A stretch of DNA of 64,000 nt from positions 1,364,001 through 1,428,000 of the forward strand of contig NZ_CP059987.1 of assembly GCF_014483895.1 (NCBI RefSeq), given 5' to 3'. Position 1 is the first letter of the stretch. The number at the start of each line of letters is the position of its first letter. The stretch is from Protaetiibacter sp. SSC-01. GTDB lineage: Bacteria > Actinomycetota > Actinomycetes > Actinomycetales > Microbacteriaceae. The position numbers and the translations under genes are program-made. A model generated the notes under the pieces. That model was given only the letters and a program-made list of their open reading frames with translations, ran no database searches and was not told the origin of the DNA. Shown here piece by piece: positions 8,561 to 19,488 of the stretch.

Positions 8561-9797
8561 GCTGACCCCCGGGTACTCCGCGGCCGACGCCGAGCGGATG
8601 CTGCCCGAGGAGCACTCGACCCGCCGCAGCGACTTCGCGCGCGACCGCGCCCGCATCCTGCACTCGAGCGCGCTGCGGCGCCTGGCCGTCAAGACGCAGG
8701 TGCTGAGCCCCACCGCCGGGCTCGACTTCGCGCGCAACCGCCTCACGCACTCGCTCGAGGTCGCGCAGGTGGGCCGCGAGCTCGCGCTCAACCTCGGCCT
8801 CGACCCCGACGTCGTCGACACGGCGTGCCTCGCCCACGACCTCGGGCATCCGCCCTACGGCCACAACGGCGAGCGCGCGCTCAACGACTGGGCGGCCGAC
8901 ATCGGCGGCTTCGAGGGCAACGCGCAGACCCTGCGCCTGCTGACGCGACTCGAACCGAAGGTCTTCGATCGCGAGGGCCGCGCCTACGGCCTCAACCTCA
9001 CGCGGGCGAGCCTCGATGCGAGCTGCAAGTACCCGTGGCCCGAGCAGGAGGGCATCCCCGACCCCTCGGGCCGCAGCAAGTTCGGCTTCTACGCCGACGA
9101 CACCCCGGCCTTCGCCTGGCTGCGCGCGGGCGCCCCGCCGCGCGTGCGCTGCATCGAGGCGCAGGTCATGGACCTCTCCGACGACATCGCCTACTCGGTG
9201 CACGACCTCGAGGACGCCATCATCACGGGCTACCTCGACGTGCGCGCCCTGTCCGCACGCGTCAACCACGACGAGCTCGTCGACAGCATGGTGGAGTGGA
9301 TCGGGGGAGAGCTCGACCACGAGACTCTCATGGCCGCCTTCGACCGCCTCGACAACCTGCCCGACTGGGTCGACTCGTGGGAGGGCTCGCGTCGCGACCA
9401 GGCGCGACTCAAGAACCTCACCTCGCAGCTCATCGGCCGCTTCGCGGGCGAGGCCGTGCGCGCCACGCGCGAGGCCTACCCGCAGGCGTCGCTCGCGCGC
9501 TTCGGGGCGGATGTCGTGGTGCCGGTCGAGACGCGCGCCGAGATCGCGGTGCTCAAGGGCATCGTCGCCGCGAACGTCATGTCGACGAACGCCCGCAAGC
9601 CGATCTACGCGCAGCAGCGCCGCATCCTCAAGGAGCTCGCCGATGCGCTGTGGGCCGCCCCGTCGCACCTCGACGCCGGTTTCGCGGCCGACTTCGCGGC
9701 GGCCCCCGACGACACGGCGCGCAAGCGCGTGATCGTCGACCAGGTCGCGTCTCTCACAGATCCCTCCGCCAACGCCTGGCACGAGAGGCTGTGCTAG
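8553..9797 (+). CDS. dgt: Deoxyguanosinetriphosphate triphosphohydrolase-like protein
   Basis: A 414-residue HD-domain dNTP triphosphohydrolase, which converts dGTP or other dNTPs to the nucleoside and triphosphate. The metal site is visible: the first His in 'RLTHSLEVAQ' (about 66), HD in 'AHDLGHPPYGHNGE' (about 94-95), and the downstream 'DLSDDIAYSVHD' Asp. GTG at 8553 overlaps the dusB stop by 8 bases and is chosen because the family motif 'EHSTRRSDFARDRARILHSSALRRL' begins about 16 residues later. Most in-cluster homologues precede dnaG, as here. Confidence 0.9.
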   Translation: MAELTPGYSAADAERMLPEEHSTRRSDFARDRARILHSSALRRLAVKTQVLSPTAGLDFARNRLTHSLEVAQVGRELALNLGLDPDVVDTACLAHDLGHPPYGHNGERALNDWAADIGGFEGNAQTLRLLTRLEPKVFDREGRAYGLNLTRASLDASCKYPWPEQEGIPDPSGRSKFGFYADDTPAFAWLRAGAPPRVRCIEAQVMDLSDDIAYSVHDLEDAIITGYLDVRALSARVNHDELVDSMVEWIGGELDHETLMAAFDRLDNLPDWVDSWEGSRRDQARLKNLTSQLIGRFAGEAVRATREAYPQASLARFGADVVVPVETRAEIAVLKGIVAANVMSTNARKPIYAQQRRILKELADALWAAPSHLDAGFAADFAAAPDDTARKRVIVDQVASLTDPSANAWHERLC

Positions 9798-9832
9798 TTC
9801 GACGGCGTCGGGCGCGGGTCGCACCGGCTCCC

Positions 9833-9838
9833 TAGAAT
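9833..9838 (+). promoter_or_regulatory. -10 element for leaderless dnaG
   Basis: TAGAAT ends 7 bases before the dnaG ATG at 9846. Transcription would therefore begin at or next to the start codon, and no ribosome site is present. The same spacing recurs in at least ten other genes of this window. Confidence 0.5.
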
Positions 9839-9845
9839 CACTGAC

Positions 9846-11732
9846 ATGCCCGGTCTCATTCGTCGAAGCGACATCGACGAGGTCCGGTCCCGGGTGAACA
9901 TCGCCGACATCGTGGGCGACTACGTCACCCTCAAGTCGGCGGGCGTCGGCTCGCTCAAGGGCCTCTGCCCGTTCCACGAGGAGCGCAGCCCGAGCTTCCA
10001 CGTGCGGCCCGGTGTCGGCCGGTACCACTGCTTCGGCTGCGGCGAGGACGGCGACGTCTTCACCTTCCTGCAGCGCATGGACCACGTGAGCTTCCAGGAG
10101 GCCGTCGAGCGCATGGCGGCGCGCGCCGGCATCGAGCTGCACTACGAGGACGGCGGCGCCGCAGCATCCGATCACGGCAACCGCGCCCGGCTGCTCGCGG
10201 CGAACGCGGCCGCCGAGCAGTTCTTCCGCGCGCAGCTCGCCGAGCCGGGCGCCCAGCCCGGTCGCGACTTCCTCGGCGGGCGCGGCTTCGACCAGGCCGC
10301 CGCCGAGCGCTTCGGCGTCGGCTACGCGCCCAAGTCGTTCGACGCGCTCAAGAACGCGCTCACGAAGCAGGGGTTCTCGATCGAGGACCTCACGGCGGCC
10401 GGGCTCCTGTCGACGGGCGACCGCGGCAACAGCTACGACCGCTTCCGAGGCCGTGTCATCTGGCCCATCCGCGACGTCACGGGCCAGACGGTCGGCTTCG
10501 GCGCACGCAAGCTCTTCGACGACGACCAGGGCCCCAAGTACCTCAACACCCCCGAGACGCTCGTCTTCCACAAGTCGCAGGTGCTCTACGGGCTCGACCT
10601 CGCACGACGCGACGTCGCGAAGTCGAAGCAGGTCGTCATCGTCGAGGGCTACACGGATGTCATGGCCTGCCACCTCGCGGGCGTCACGACCGCGGTCGCG
10701 ACGTGCGGCACGGCGTTCGGCGTCGACCACATCAAGGTCGTGCGCCGCGTTCTCGGCGACCACGACAACGCCGCCGTGTCGCAGACGGGCGAGGTGGTTT
10801 TCACCTTCGACCCGGACGAGGCGGGCCAGCGGGCGGCGAGCCGTGCGTTCGCAGAGGAGCAGCGCTTCGCCGCGCAGACCTTCGTCGCGGTCGCTCCCGG
10901 GGGCCTCGACCCGTGCGACCTCCGCATCCACCGCGGCGACGAGGCCGTGCGCACGCTCATCTCCGACCGCAAGCCGATGTTCGAGTTCATGATCCGCCGG
11001 AGCCTCGCGGGCCACGACCTCGAGACGGTCGAGGGTCGTGTCGCGGCTCTCCGCGCGGGCGCGCCCGTCGTGGCAGGCATCCGCGACCCCGCACTGCGCG
11101 GCGGCTACGTGCGCAATCTGGCGGGCTGGCTCGGCATGGACCCGGGGGAGGTGTCGCGCGCCGTCTCGAGCGCGGGCAACGCCTCGCGGCGCGCCGAGCC
11201 GCGCGCGGAGGGCAACCGACGACCGGAGGGGCAGCCCGTCGAGGAGCAGCGGCCGCGACAGGCGAACCTCATGGAGCTGCCGACCGACCCCGTCACGCGT
11301 ATGGAGCGCGACGCGCTCATGGCGATCCTGCAGTACCCCCAGTTCGTCGGGGCCCCCCTCGTCGCGAAGGCCGTCGAGGCGCGCTTCACGAACGCGACCC
11401 TCGCGATCGTGCGCGACGCGGTGCGCGCGCAGCTCGACCAGCTCGAGTCTCCCGAGTGGCTCCAGCGCGTGGGGGAGGAGGTGCCCGCGGGTTTCGAGTC
11501 GCTCGTCACGCAGCTCGGCGTCGCCCCCATCCCGGAGCGCGCGGAGCAGCTCGGGGTGTACTGCCGCGGCGTCGTGACCTCGCTCGTCGACCGCGACCTG
11601 CTGCGCCGCAAGGGCGAGCTGCTCGGTGCGATGCAGCGTGCGCGCTCGGAGGGCGACCGCGAACGGGAGGCAGCGCTCAGCCGCGAGTCCGTCGCGCTCG
11701 AGGCCGAGCGACGCGAACTGCGCGGTGAGTGA
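9846..11732 (+). CDS. dnaG: DNA primase
   Basis: A 628-residue replicative primase that makes RNA primers at the replication fork. The zinc-binding CHC2 motif has Cys41, His44, Cys62 and Cys65. The catalytic core follows, with the Toprim acidic residue Glu267 in 'VIVEGYTDVMA' and later the acidic 'FDPDEAGQRAA' motif. The C-terminal part (about 440-628) is the helicase-binding region. Length and order are normal for actinobacteria. It is probably leaderless (see the -10 element at 9833). A 205-base regulatory region separates it from the transporter operon. Confidence 0.95.
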   Translation: MPGLIRRSDIDEVRSRVNIADIVGDYVTLKSAGVGSLKGLCPFHEERSPSFHVRPGVGRYHCFGCGEDGDVFTFLQRMDHVSFQEAVERMAARAGIELHYEDGGAAASDHGNRARLLAANAAAEQFFRAQLAEPGAQPGRDFLGGRGFDQAAAERFGVGYAPKSFDALKNALTKQGFSIEDLTAAGLLSTGDRGNSYDRFRGRVIWPIRDVTGQTVGFGARKLFDDDQGPKYLNTPETLVFHKSQVLYGLDLARRDVAKSKQVVIVEGYTDVMACHLAGVTTAVATCGTAFGVDHIKVVRRVLGDHDNAAVSQTGEVVFTFDPDEAGQRAASRAFAEEQRFAAQTFVAVAPGGLDPCDLRIHRGDEAVRTLISDRKPMFEFMIRRSLAGHDLETVEGRVAALRAGAPVVAGIRDPALRGGYVRNLAGWLGMDPGEVSRAVSSAGNASRRAEPRAEGNRRPEGQPVEEQRPRQANLMELPTDPVTRMERDALMAILQYPQFVGAPLVAKAVEARFTNATLAIVRDAVRAQLDQLESPEWLQRVGEEVPAGFESLVTQLGVAPIPERAEQLGVYCRGVVTSLVDRDLLRRKGELLGAMQRARSEGDREREAALSRESVALEAERRELRGE

Positions 11733-11771
11733 ACGCTCTTCGGCTATTTTGTCGCAGGATCTTGCAACATG

Positions 11772-11902
11772 CGTGCGTAGACGCACGAAACATGCGCTGA
11801 ACATTTCACCGACGTTAACTGCGTGCACTCCGGTCATCCGGTTGTGCGAGCGTGCCTCGACACCGTGGTAGACCTGATGGTCGGGCGACTCTGAGGTCGC
11901 CC
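11772..11902 (+). promoter_or_regulatory. Leader of the ABC transporter operon
   Basis: The 205 bases between dnaG and the lipoprotein gene hold an AT-richer stretch (11750-11820), a 7+7 bp palindrome with a 2-base gap (11772-11787, cgtgcgt/acgcacg) that could be an operator, and a 7-bp hairpin with a 6-base loop (11883-11902) followed by ccctttc just before the gene. The hairpin could terminate read-through from dnaG or attenuate the operon. No known regulator site is recognised. Confidence 0.4.
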
Positions 11903-11937
11903 GCCCTTTCACATCCCAAGGAATGAGGTCCACGGAC

Positions 11938-13563
11938 ATGGTTTCCGTCTCTCACAAGACCCGCGTGCTCGCCGCGGTGGCGCTCCCCGTCACCGCTGCT
12001 CTCGTGCTCGCGGGCTGCGCCTCGGACGCCGGCGACAACGGCGGATCCGACGGCGACAGCATCATCGTCGGCACGACCGACAAGGTCACCTTCCTCGACC
12101 CGGCCGGGTCGTACGACAACGGCTCCTTCGCCGTCATGAACCAGGTGTTCCCGTTCCTGCTCAACTCGAAGCAGGGCACCTCGGACGTCGAGCCCGACAT
12201 CGCCGAGTCGGCCGAGTACACCGCCGACGGCGAGTACACGGTCATCCTCAAGGAGGGCCTCAAGTTCGCGAACGGCAACGACCTGACCTCGTCGGACGTC
12301 AAGTTCAGCTTCGACCGTCAGCTCGCGATCGCCGACGACAACGGCCCCTGGTCGCTGCTCGGCGCGATCGACAGCATCGAGACGCCCGACGACGTGACCG
12401 TCGTCTTCCACCTCAAGAACGGCAACGACCAGACCTTCCCGCAGGTGCTCTCGAGCCCCGCCGGTCCGATCGTCGACGAGGAGGTCTTCTCGGCCGACGC
12501 GATCACGCCCGACGACGAGATCGTCGCGGGTGAGGCGTTCGCCGGTCCGTACACGATCACGAGCTACAAGTTCAACGAGCTCATCCAGTTCGCCCCCAAC
12601 GAGGCGTACGAGGGCGTGCTCGGCGCTCCGGCGAACGCCGGCGTCACGCTCAAGTACTACACCGACGCGTCGAACCTCAAGCTCGACGTGCAGGAGGGCA
12701 ACATCGACGTCGCGCACCGCAGCCTCTCGGCGACGGACATCGCCGACCTGCGTTCGCAGGACTCGGTGAAGGTCGTCGACGGCCCCGGCGGCGAGATCCG
12801 CTACATCGTGTTCAACCTCAACACGCAGCCCTTCGGCGCGACGACCCCCGAGGCCGACCCGGCCAAGGCCGTCGCCGTGCGCCAGGCGATCGCCTCGGTG
12901 GTCGACCGCGAGGAGATCGCGTCGCAGGTCTACAAGGACACCTACACCCCGCTGTACTCCTACGTGCCCCAGGGCCTGACCGGCGCCACCGAGGTGCTCA
13001 AGGACCTCTACGGCGACGGCGACGGCGGCGCGGACATCGAGAAGGCCAAGGCCACCCTCGAGGCCGCGGGCATCTCGATCCCGGTCGCGATCAACCTGCA
13101 GTACAACCCCGACCACTACGGTGAGTCGTCGGCCGACGAGTACGCGCTCGTCAAGGACCAGCTCGACGCGAGCGGCCTCTTCACGGTGAACCTCGGCTCG
13201 ACCGAGTGGACCCAGTACTCGAAGGACCGCACCGCCGACCTGTACCCGCTGTACCAGCTCGGTTGGTTCCCGGACTACTCGGACGCCGACAACTACCTCA
13301 CGCCGTTCTTCGTGACGGACAACTTCCTCCAGAACCACTACAGCAACGCGGAGGTCGACGACCTCATCGTGAAGCAGCAGACGGAGACGGACGCCGACGC
13401 GCGTACCGCGCTCATCGAGGAGATCCAGGCCAAGGTGGCCGCCGACCTGTCGACCCTGCCGCTGCTGCAGGGCGCGCAGGTCGCGATCACCGGCACGGAT
13501 GTCTCGGGCGCGGTGCTCGATGGCTCCTTCAAGTTCCGCTTCGGTAGCCTGACCAAGGGCTGA
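11938..13563 (+). CDS. ABC transporter substrate-binding lipoprotein (peptide/nickel family)
   Basis: A 541-residue extracytoplasmic solute receptor (SBP family 5). The lipobox LVLAGC puts the lipidated cysteine at residue 27. The family run 'L-K-E-G-L-K-F-x-N-G' and 'SSDVKFSFDR' lies about 80 residues after the lipobox, and the usual C-terminal 'YPLYQLGWFPDYSDADNYL' is present in pieces. The start at 11938 is preferred over an in-frame ATG at 11923 because GAGG lies 9 bases upstream and only 3 bases separate AAGG from the earlier codon. It heads an importer operon ending near 19216. The ligand is probably a peptide, but opines, nickel or sugars cannot be excluded. Confidence 0.88.
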   Translation: MVSVSHKTRVLAAVALPVTAALVLAGCASDAGDNGGSDGDSIIVGTTDKVTFLDPAGSYDNGSFAVMNQVFPFLLNSKQGTSDVEPDIAESAEYTADGEYTVILKEGLKFANGNDLTSSDVKFSFDRQLAIADDNGPWSLLGAIDSIETPDDVTVVFHLKNGNDQTFPQVLSSPAGPIVDEEVFSADAITPDDEIVAGEAFAGPYTITSYKFNELIQFAPNEAYEGVLGAPANAGVTLKYYTDASNLKLDVQEGNIDVAHRSLSATDIADLRSQDSVKVVDGPGGEIRYIVFNLNTQPFGATTPEADPAKAVAVRQAIASVVDREEIASQVYKDTYTPLYSYVPQGLTGATEVLKDLYGDGDGGADIEKAKATLEAAGISIPVAINLQYNPDHYGESSADEYALVKDQLDASGLFTVNLGSTEWTQYSKDRTADLYPLYQLGWFPDYSDADNYLTPFFVTDNFLQNHYSNAEVDDLIVKQQTETDADARTALIEEIQAKVAADLSTLPLLQGAQVAITGTDVSGAVLDGSFKFRFGSLTKG

Positions 13564-13589
13564 GCGAAGCCGGACACGTCCGCAATGTG

Positions 13590-13620
13590 AACGGGGCGGC
13601 CACTCGCTGGCCGCCCCGTT
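13590..13620 (+). terminator. Strong hairpin between receptor and permease genes
   Basis: A perfect 13-bp stem (13590-13602 with 13608-13620) with a 5-base loop, followed by ccc. It lies inside the operon, right after the receptor gene. The likely role is partial termination or 3'-end protection, giving more receptor than permease, as is common in binding-protein transporters. Confidence 0.7.
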
Positions 13621-13649
13621 CCCCGCGTCGAGAGAGACGAAGCAACGAC

Positions 13650-14738
13650 ATGACGACGGTCACGGCCCCGGCCGCGCCCCCCGGCGCGGGAACCGCGGGC
13701 ATCAAGAAGGCGCGGGGCGGGGGCTTCTGGCGCTACCTCCTGGTGCGCTTCCTGCTCATTTTCCCGACGATCTTCATCCTCGTCAGCCTCGTGTTCTTCC
13801 TCATGCGGCTGACGGGCGACCCCATCACCGCGTCGCTCGGAGACCGCCTCTCGCCCGACCAGCTGGCGGAGCGCATCCACGCCGCCGGCTACGACCGCCC
13901 GATCCTCGTGCAGTACCTCGAGTACCTCGCGAACGTCTTCACGGGCAACTTCGGCAGCTCGATCACCGACGGCCGACCCGTCACCGAGATCCTGTGGACC
14001 TACGGCTCGGCCACGCTCGAGCTCGTCTTCTACTCGCTCATCGTCGCGTTCATCGTCGGCATCCCGCTCGGCATGGTCGCCGCCTACTATCGCGATCGCT
14101 GGGGCGACGCCTCGCTCCGCGTGTTCGCGATCCTCTCGTACGCGACCCCCGTGTTCTTCGCGGGCCTCGTGCTCAAGCTCGTCTTCGCCGTGTGGCTCAA
14201 GGTGCTCCCCGTCGCGGGCCGCGCCTCGACGCGCACCGAGATCAAGCTGCAGGGCCTCGACGACCCGACGGGCATCTACCTCATCGACGCGATCCGCACG
14301 GGCAGCTCGGCCGCCGTCGGCGACGTGCTCGCGCACGCGGTGCTGCCCGCTCTCGCGCTCGGCCTGCTCACGGCGGGCGTCTTCCTGCGCCTCGTGCGCA
14401 CGAACGTCATCGGCACGCTCTCGCGCGACTACGTCGACGCCGCCCGCTCGCGCGGCGTCCGCGAGTTCCGCCTCGTGCGCCGCCACGCGCTCAAGCCCGC
14501 GCTCGTGCCGATCATCACCGTCATCGGCCTCCAGATCGCGATGCTCCTCGGCGGTGCCGTGCTCACCGAGACGACGTTCGAATGGAAGGGCCTCGGCTTC
14601 CAGCTCGCCGAGTACCTCGCGAAGCGCGACTTCGTCGCCGTCCAGGGCATCGTGGCGCTCCTCGCCGTCATCGTCGCCCTCACCAACTTCATCGTCGACA
14701 TCGTCGCGGCGATCCTCGACCCGCGGGTGAGGTACTGA
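13650..14738 (+). CDS. ABC transporter permease (DppB/OppB type)
   Basis: A 362-residue inner-membrane subunit with about six transmembrane helices. The cytoplasmic EAA-type loop 'DYVDAARSRGVREFRLVRRHALKPA' lies near residue 265-290 and contacts the ATPase. The N-terminal 'LLVRFLLIFPTIFILVSLVFFLMRLTGDP' matches the family. The start ATG at 13650 follows a purine-rich gagagagacga. The stop overlaps the next start by one base. Confidence 0.9.
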   Translation: MTTVTAPAAPPGAGTAGIKKARGGGFWRYLLVRFLLIFPTIFILVSLVFFLMRLTGDPITASLGDRLSPDQLAERIHAAGYDRPILVQYLEYLANVFTGNFGSSITDGRPVTEILWTYGSATLELVFYSLIVAFIVGIPLGMVAAYYRDRWGDASLRVFAILSYATPVFFAGLVLKLVFAVWLKVLPVAGRASTRTEIKLQGLDDPTGIYLIDAIRTGSSAAVGDVLAHAVLPALALGLLTAGVFLRLVRTNVIGTLSRDYVDAARSRGVREFRLVRRHALKPALVPIITVIGLQIAMLLGGAVLTETTFEWKGLGFQLAEYLAKRDFVAVQGIVALLAVIVALTNFIVDIVAAILDPRVRY

Positions 14739-15768
14739 TGACCACCCAGACACAGAACCCGGCCGCCGAGGGCGCGGCCCGCATCCGTCCGCCGTGGTGG
14801 CACCGCCTGCCCGTGCTGCAGCAGCTGAGGCAGAGCGTCGGGCTCCAGCGCGGCATGCTCGTCGTCGGCCTCGTGGTCACGTCGGTCTTCGTGCTCGTCG
14901 CGATCCTCGCGCCGCTGCTCGCGCCCTACGGCTACAACCAGCTGCGCGGACCCGAGGGCCTCTTCGGCGCGCAGCAGCCGCCGAGCGCCGACCACCTGCT
15001 CGGCACGACGGTGGGCGGCTACGACGTGCTCTCGCGCGTCATCTGGGGCGCGCAGACGGCGCTGCTCGTGATCCTCGTGGCGATCGTGCTGTCGGTCTTC
15101 ATCGGCATCGCGCTCGGCCTGCTCTCCGGCTACATCGGAGGCTGGTTCGACCGCATCACGATCGTCATCGCCGACGCGATCTACGCGTTCCCGAGCCTCC
15201 TGCTCGCGATCGTCGCGGCCATCGTCATCTCGGGCGGGCAGTCGAGCCTGTGGGGCGGCATCCTCGCGGCCGCGATCTCGATCACGGTCGTGTTCATCCC
15301 GCAGTACCTGCGCGTCGTGCGGGCGGAGGTCGTGCGCGTGAAGTCGGAGGCGTTCGTCGAGTCGGCGCGCGTCATCGGGGCGAGCAACCGCCGCATCATG
15401 TTCCGCCACGTGCTGCGCAACTCGACGCGCACGCTGCCGCTCGTCATCACCCTCAACAGCTCCGAGGCGATCCTGACGCTCGCGGGCCTCGGCTTCCTCG
15501 GCTTCGGCATCGAGCCGAGCGCCGCGGCCGAGTGGGGCTACGACCTCAACAAGTCGCTCTCGGATGTCACGAGCGGCATCTGGTGGACGTCGATCTTCCC
15601 GGGCCTCGCGATCGTGCTCGTCGTGCTCGGCATCACGCTCGTGGGCGAGAGCCTCAACGACCTGGCCGACCCGCGCCTGCGCGCACGGCGCAAGCCGGCC
15701 GAGACGCCCGCGCAGGCGGTCGCCGCCCAGCAGCCCGCCGCGCGCGAGGAGATGGGGGACGTGGTCTG

Positions 15769-15769
<1 letters not shown>
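14738..15769 (+). CDS. ABC transporter permease (DppC/OppC type)
   Basis: A 343-residue second permease with the OppC N-terminal signature (about 45-100, 'LLAPYGYN' and 'HLLGTTVGGYDVLSRVIWGAQ'). The EAA loop 'VKSEAFVESARVIGASNRRIMFRHVLRN' lies near residue 200-225. The C-terminal tail is rich in Ala/Glu/Gln. Both ends overlap neighbouring genes by one base, so it is translationally coupled within the importer operon. Confidence 0.9.
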
Positions 15770-17423
<1,654 letters not shown>

Positions 17424-17427
<4 letters not shown>

Positions 17428-18221
17428 GCCGTCGCCCGGTCACGGATGCGGCGGTGCTCGCCGACGACCTCACGCTCGGCTACGGCCGCGACGAGGCGCC
17501 GGCGATCAACGGGGTGTCGTTCCAGGTGGCGCCGGGGGAGACCCTCGGGCTCATCGGCGAGGCGGGATCGGGCAAGTCGACCCTCGCGCGCGCGATCGCG
17601 GCCCAGTCGGCGCCGGGGGAGCGGGAAGCGCCCGAGATCCGCGGCGGCAGGCTCGCCGTTCTCGGCCAGGACGTGCGCGGCGCGAGCCAGCGCGCGCGCG
17701 ACCGGCTCGCCCTCCGCGTCGGCTACCTGCCGCAGGACGGCGGCTCGTCGCTGCGGCCGCACTTCACGGTCGGCGAGAACGTCGCAGAGCCCATCTTCCA
17801 GCGCGACAAGGACTTCGACCGCGTCGAGGCGGGCTCGGCCGTCGCGACCCTCGTCGACGCCGTGCGCCTGCCGCTCTCGGTCATCGAGAAGTTCCCGCAC
17901 GAGCTGAGCCGCGGTCAGCGTCAGCGCATCGCGCTCGCGCGCTCGCTCGTGCTGGAGCCCGAGCTGCTCGTCGCCGACGACCCGACGATGGGCGTCGACG
18001 TTCTCGTGCGCGGCCCGATCCTCCAGGTCGTGTCGGAGCTCCAGAAGCAGCTCGGCTTCAGCGCCCTCATCGTCGGTCACGACCTGCGCGAGCTGCGCAC
18101 GATCGTCGACCGCATCGCCGTGCTCCACGCGGGCCTCATCGTCGGCTACGGCACGGTCGACGACGTGCTCGCGAACCCGCTGCACGCGTACACGCGCACG
18201 CTCGCGAGGATCCACGCGTGA
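17424..18221 (+). CDS. Extra ABC ATPase with altered Walker B
   Basis: A 265-residue single ATPase domain. Walker A GEAGSGKS (about 47-54) is intact. The signature is LSRGQ instead of LSGGQ. The Walker B end reads VADDPT, an Asp in place of the catalytic Glu, and the H-loop His is kept ('IVGHDLREL'). The dipeptide transporter already has two full ATPase domains in the preceding gene, so this third one is surplus. It may be regulatory, may form a slower heterodimer, or may serve other permeases. It overlaps both neighbours by 4 bases. Confidence 0.75.
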
Positions 18222-19216
18222 CCTCGCTCCTGATCGGCGCGTACGGACCCGACATGGGCGGGACCGCCCGCGGGATCGCGGCAGGGGCATCCGTCGTCGA
18301 CGGGCCGATCGCGCTGACGGGCGTGGAGAACGCGGTGCTGTCGCCGTCGTGGCTCGCCGTTCGAGGTGACCGCCTCGTCGCGACGCTCGAGGGCGAGGGT
18401 TCGCTCGCCTGGTTCGTGCGCGAGGCAGACGGATGGCGCGCCGACGGCGTCACGCACCTCGCGGGAGACTCGCCGTGCCACGCGGCCTTCCTCGACGACG
18501 ACACGGTCGCGGTCGCCTGCTACGGCGACGGAGCGGTCGTCGTCGCGCGCGCGGCGGAGTCCGCACCCGTGCAGCGGCTCGACGGCTCGGGCTCCGGCCC
18601 GCTCCCGGCCCAGGAGGGCCCGCACGCCCACCACGTGCACGTGCTGCCCGACGGCCGCGTGCTGACCCTCGACCTCGGTGCGGACCGACTGCACGTGCAC
18701 GTGCGCACGGATGCCGGCCTCCTCGAGCGGGTCGACTCGCTCGCGCTGCCCTCCGGCACCGGTCCGCGCGACCTGCGCGCCCTGCCGTCGGGCGAGCTCG
18801 CGCTGCTCGGCGAGTGGAGCTGCGAGCTGCTCGTGCTCGACCCCGCCGGCCACGAGTTCGAGATCGAGCAGATCCTCGCGCTCCCGGATGCGACCCCCGG
18901 CGAGGATCAGGCGGCCGCGCTCGGCGTGAGCGACGACGGCCGCTTCCTGTACGCCGGCATCCGCGGTGCCGACCGCGTGGCGGTCGTCGCCCTCGAGGAC
19001 GACGGCGTGCGCGCCCTCGGCTCGGTGCCCTCGGGCGGGCGTTGGCCTCGCCACCTGATCGTCGACGGTGGTCTCTTGCACGTCGCGAACCAGCAGTCCG
19101 ACGAGGTCTCCACGTTCCGCCTCGGGGGCGACGGGATGCCCGTGCTCATCGGCTCGACGACGACCCCCTCGCCGACGTGCGTGGTCAAGAACACCCCCGA
19201 AGCTTTGCTAAGCTAG
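18218..19216 (+). CDS. Lactonase-family beta-propeller protein
   Basis: A 332-residue protein of the 6-phosphogluconolactonase/YbhE seven-bladed propeller family. Supporting runs are 'LLIGAYG', 'SPCHAAFLDDDTVAVACYGDGAVVV', 'HAHHVHVLPDGRVLTLDLGADRLHV' (in pieces) and 'WPRHLIVDGGLLHVANQQSDEVSTF'. There is no signal peptide. GTG at 18218 overlaps the ATPase stop by 4 bases. A sugar-lactone hydrolase is the family default, but its place in a peptide-type importer operon suggests it acts on the imported compound. It is the last backbone gene before tRNA-Asn. Confidence 0.75.
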   Translation: MTSLLIGAYGPDMGGTARGIAAGASVVDGPIALTGVENAVLSPSWLAVRGDRLVATLEGEGSLAWFVREADGWRADGVTHLAGDSPCHAAFLDDDTVAVACYGDGAVVVARAAESAPVQRLDGSGSGPLPAQEGPHAHHVHVLPDGRVLTLDLGADRLHVHVRTDAGLLERVDSLALPSGTGPRDLRALPSGELALLGEWSCELLVLDPAGHEFEIEQILALPDATPGEDQAAALGVSDDGRFLYAGIRGADRVAVVALEDDGVRALGSVPSGGRWPRHLIVDGGLLHVANQQSDEVSTFRLGGDGMPVLIGSTTTPSPTCVVKNTPEALLS

Positions 19217-19236
19217 CGAAGCTGTTTTCGCAGCGA

Positions 19237-19312
19237 TCCTCGGTAGCTCAATTGGCAGAGCAATCGGCTGTTAACCGATAGGTTCTTGGTTCGAGTCCAA
19301 GCCGGGGAGCCA
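19237..19312 (+). tRNA. tRNA-Asn (anticodon GTT)
   Basis: A full cloverleaf. The acceptor arm pairs 19237-19243 with 19302-19308, with one T-G pair. The anticodon loop is ctgttaa with GTT at 19270-19272, and the T-arm contains ggttcgagtcc. CCA is encoded (19310-19312). A -10-like TAAGCT lies at 19209-19214. The 3' half is the integration target of the island: the last 35 bases recur at 51845-51879. Here the tRNA is completed by element DNA, and its original terminator now appears to lie beyond the island. Confidence 0.97.
19276..19310 (+). mobile_element. attL: left attachment core of the island
   Basis: The 35 bases from the anticodon stem through the discriminator and the first C of CCA are repeated without mismatch at 51845-51879 in the same orientation. 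The identity ends sharply on both sides (aac versus tat before it, caaa versus agaa after it). This is the classical footprint of tyrosine-recombinase integration into a tRNA 3' end, and an integrase gene starts 180 bases further in. Confidence 0.93.
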
Positions 19313-19370
19313 AAACTGGCTTCTAACCAGGGCTTTTCCTGAGTGCTGCATCCGCACCTTCGGGTCTATT

Positions 19371-19392
19371 CGCCATCTATCCGCTACAAACG
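19371..19392. promoter_or_regulatory. Possible left integrase arm-type site
   Basis: The sequence cgccatctatccgctacaaa, about 60 bases inside attL, resembles the pair of TTATCCGC repeats at 51672-51690, about 155 bases inside attR. Similar short sites near both ends of an element are expected for arm-type binding by the integrase. This is inference from position and similarity only. Confidence 0.3.
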
Positions 19393-19445
19393 GTGATCGA
19401 CGACGGCGAATGACGCCAAGTCTCGGGGCTCCGGAGACACGAAGA

Positions 19446-19463
19446 AGCCCCGACAGCGGGGCT
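19446..19463 (-). terminator. Terminator of the integrase gene
   Basis: A 7-bp stem (agccccg/cggggct) with a 4-base loop. Read leftward it is followed by tctt. It lies 26 bases beyond the integrase stop and may also stop read-through from the tRNA. Confidence 0.65.
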
Positions 19464-19488
19464 GCCGGGGCTCTCTTCTGGGCGGTTT

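Noticed and set aside
8526-11939. Leftward 1137-codon frame opposite the dGTPase and dnaG genes
   Set aside because: High-GC DNA lacks stops opposite coding regions. Both genes on the other strand have clear families, and this frame has no motif and is full of Arg, Ala, Glu and Val as expected of a shadow.
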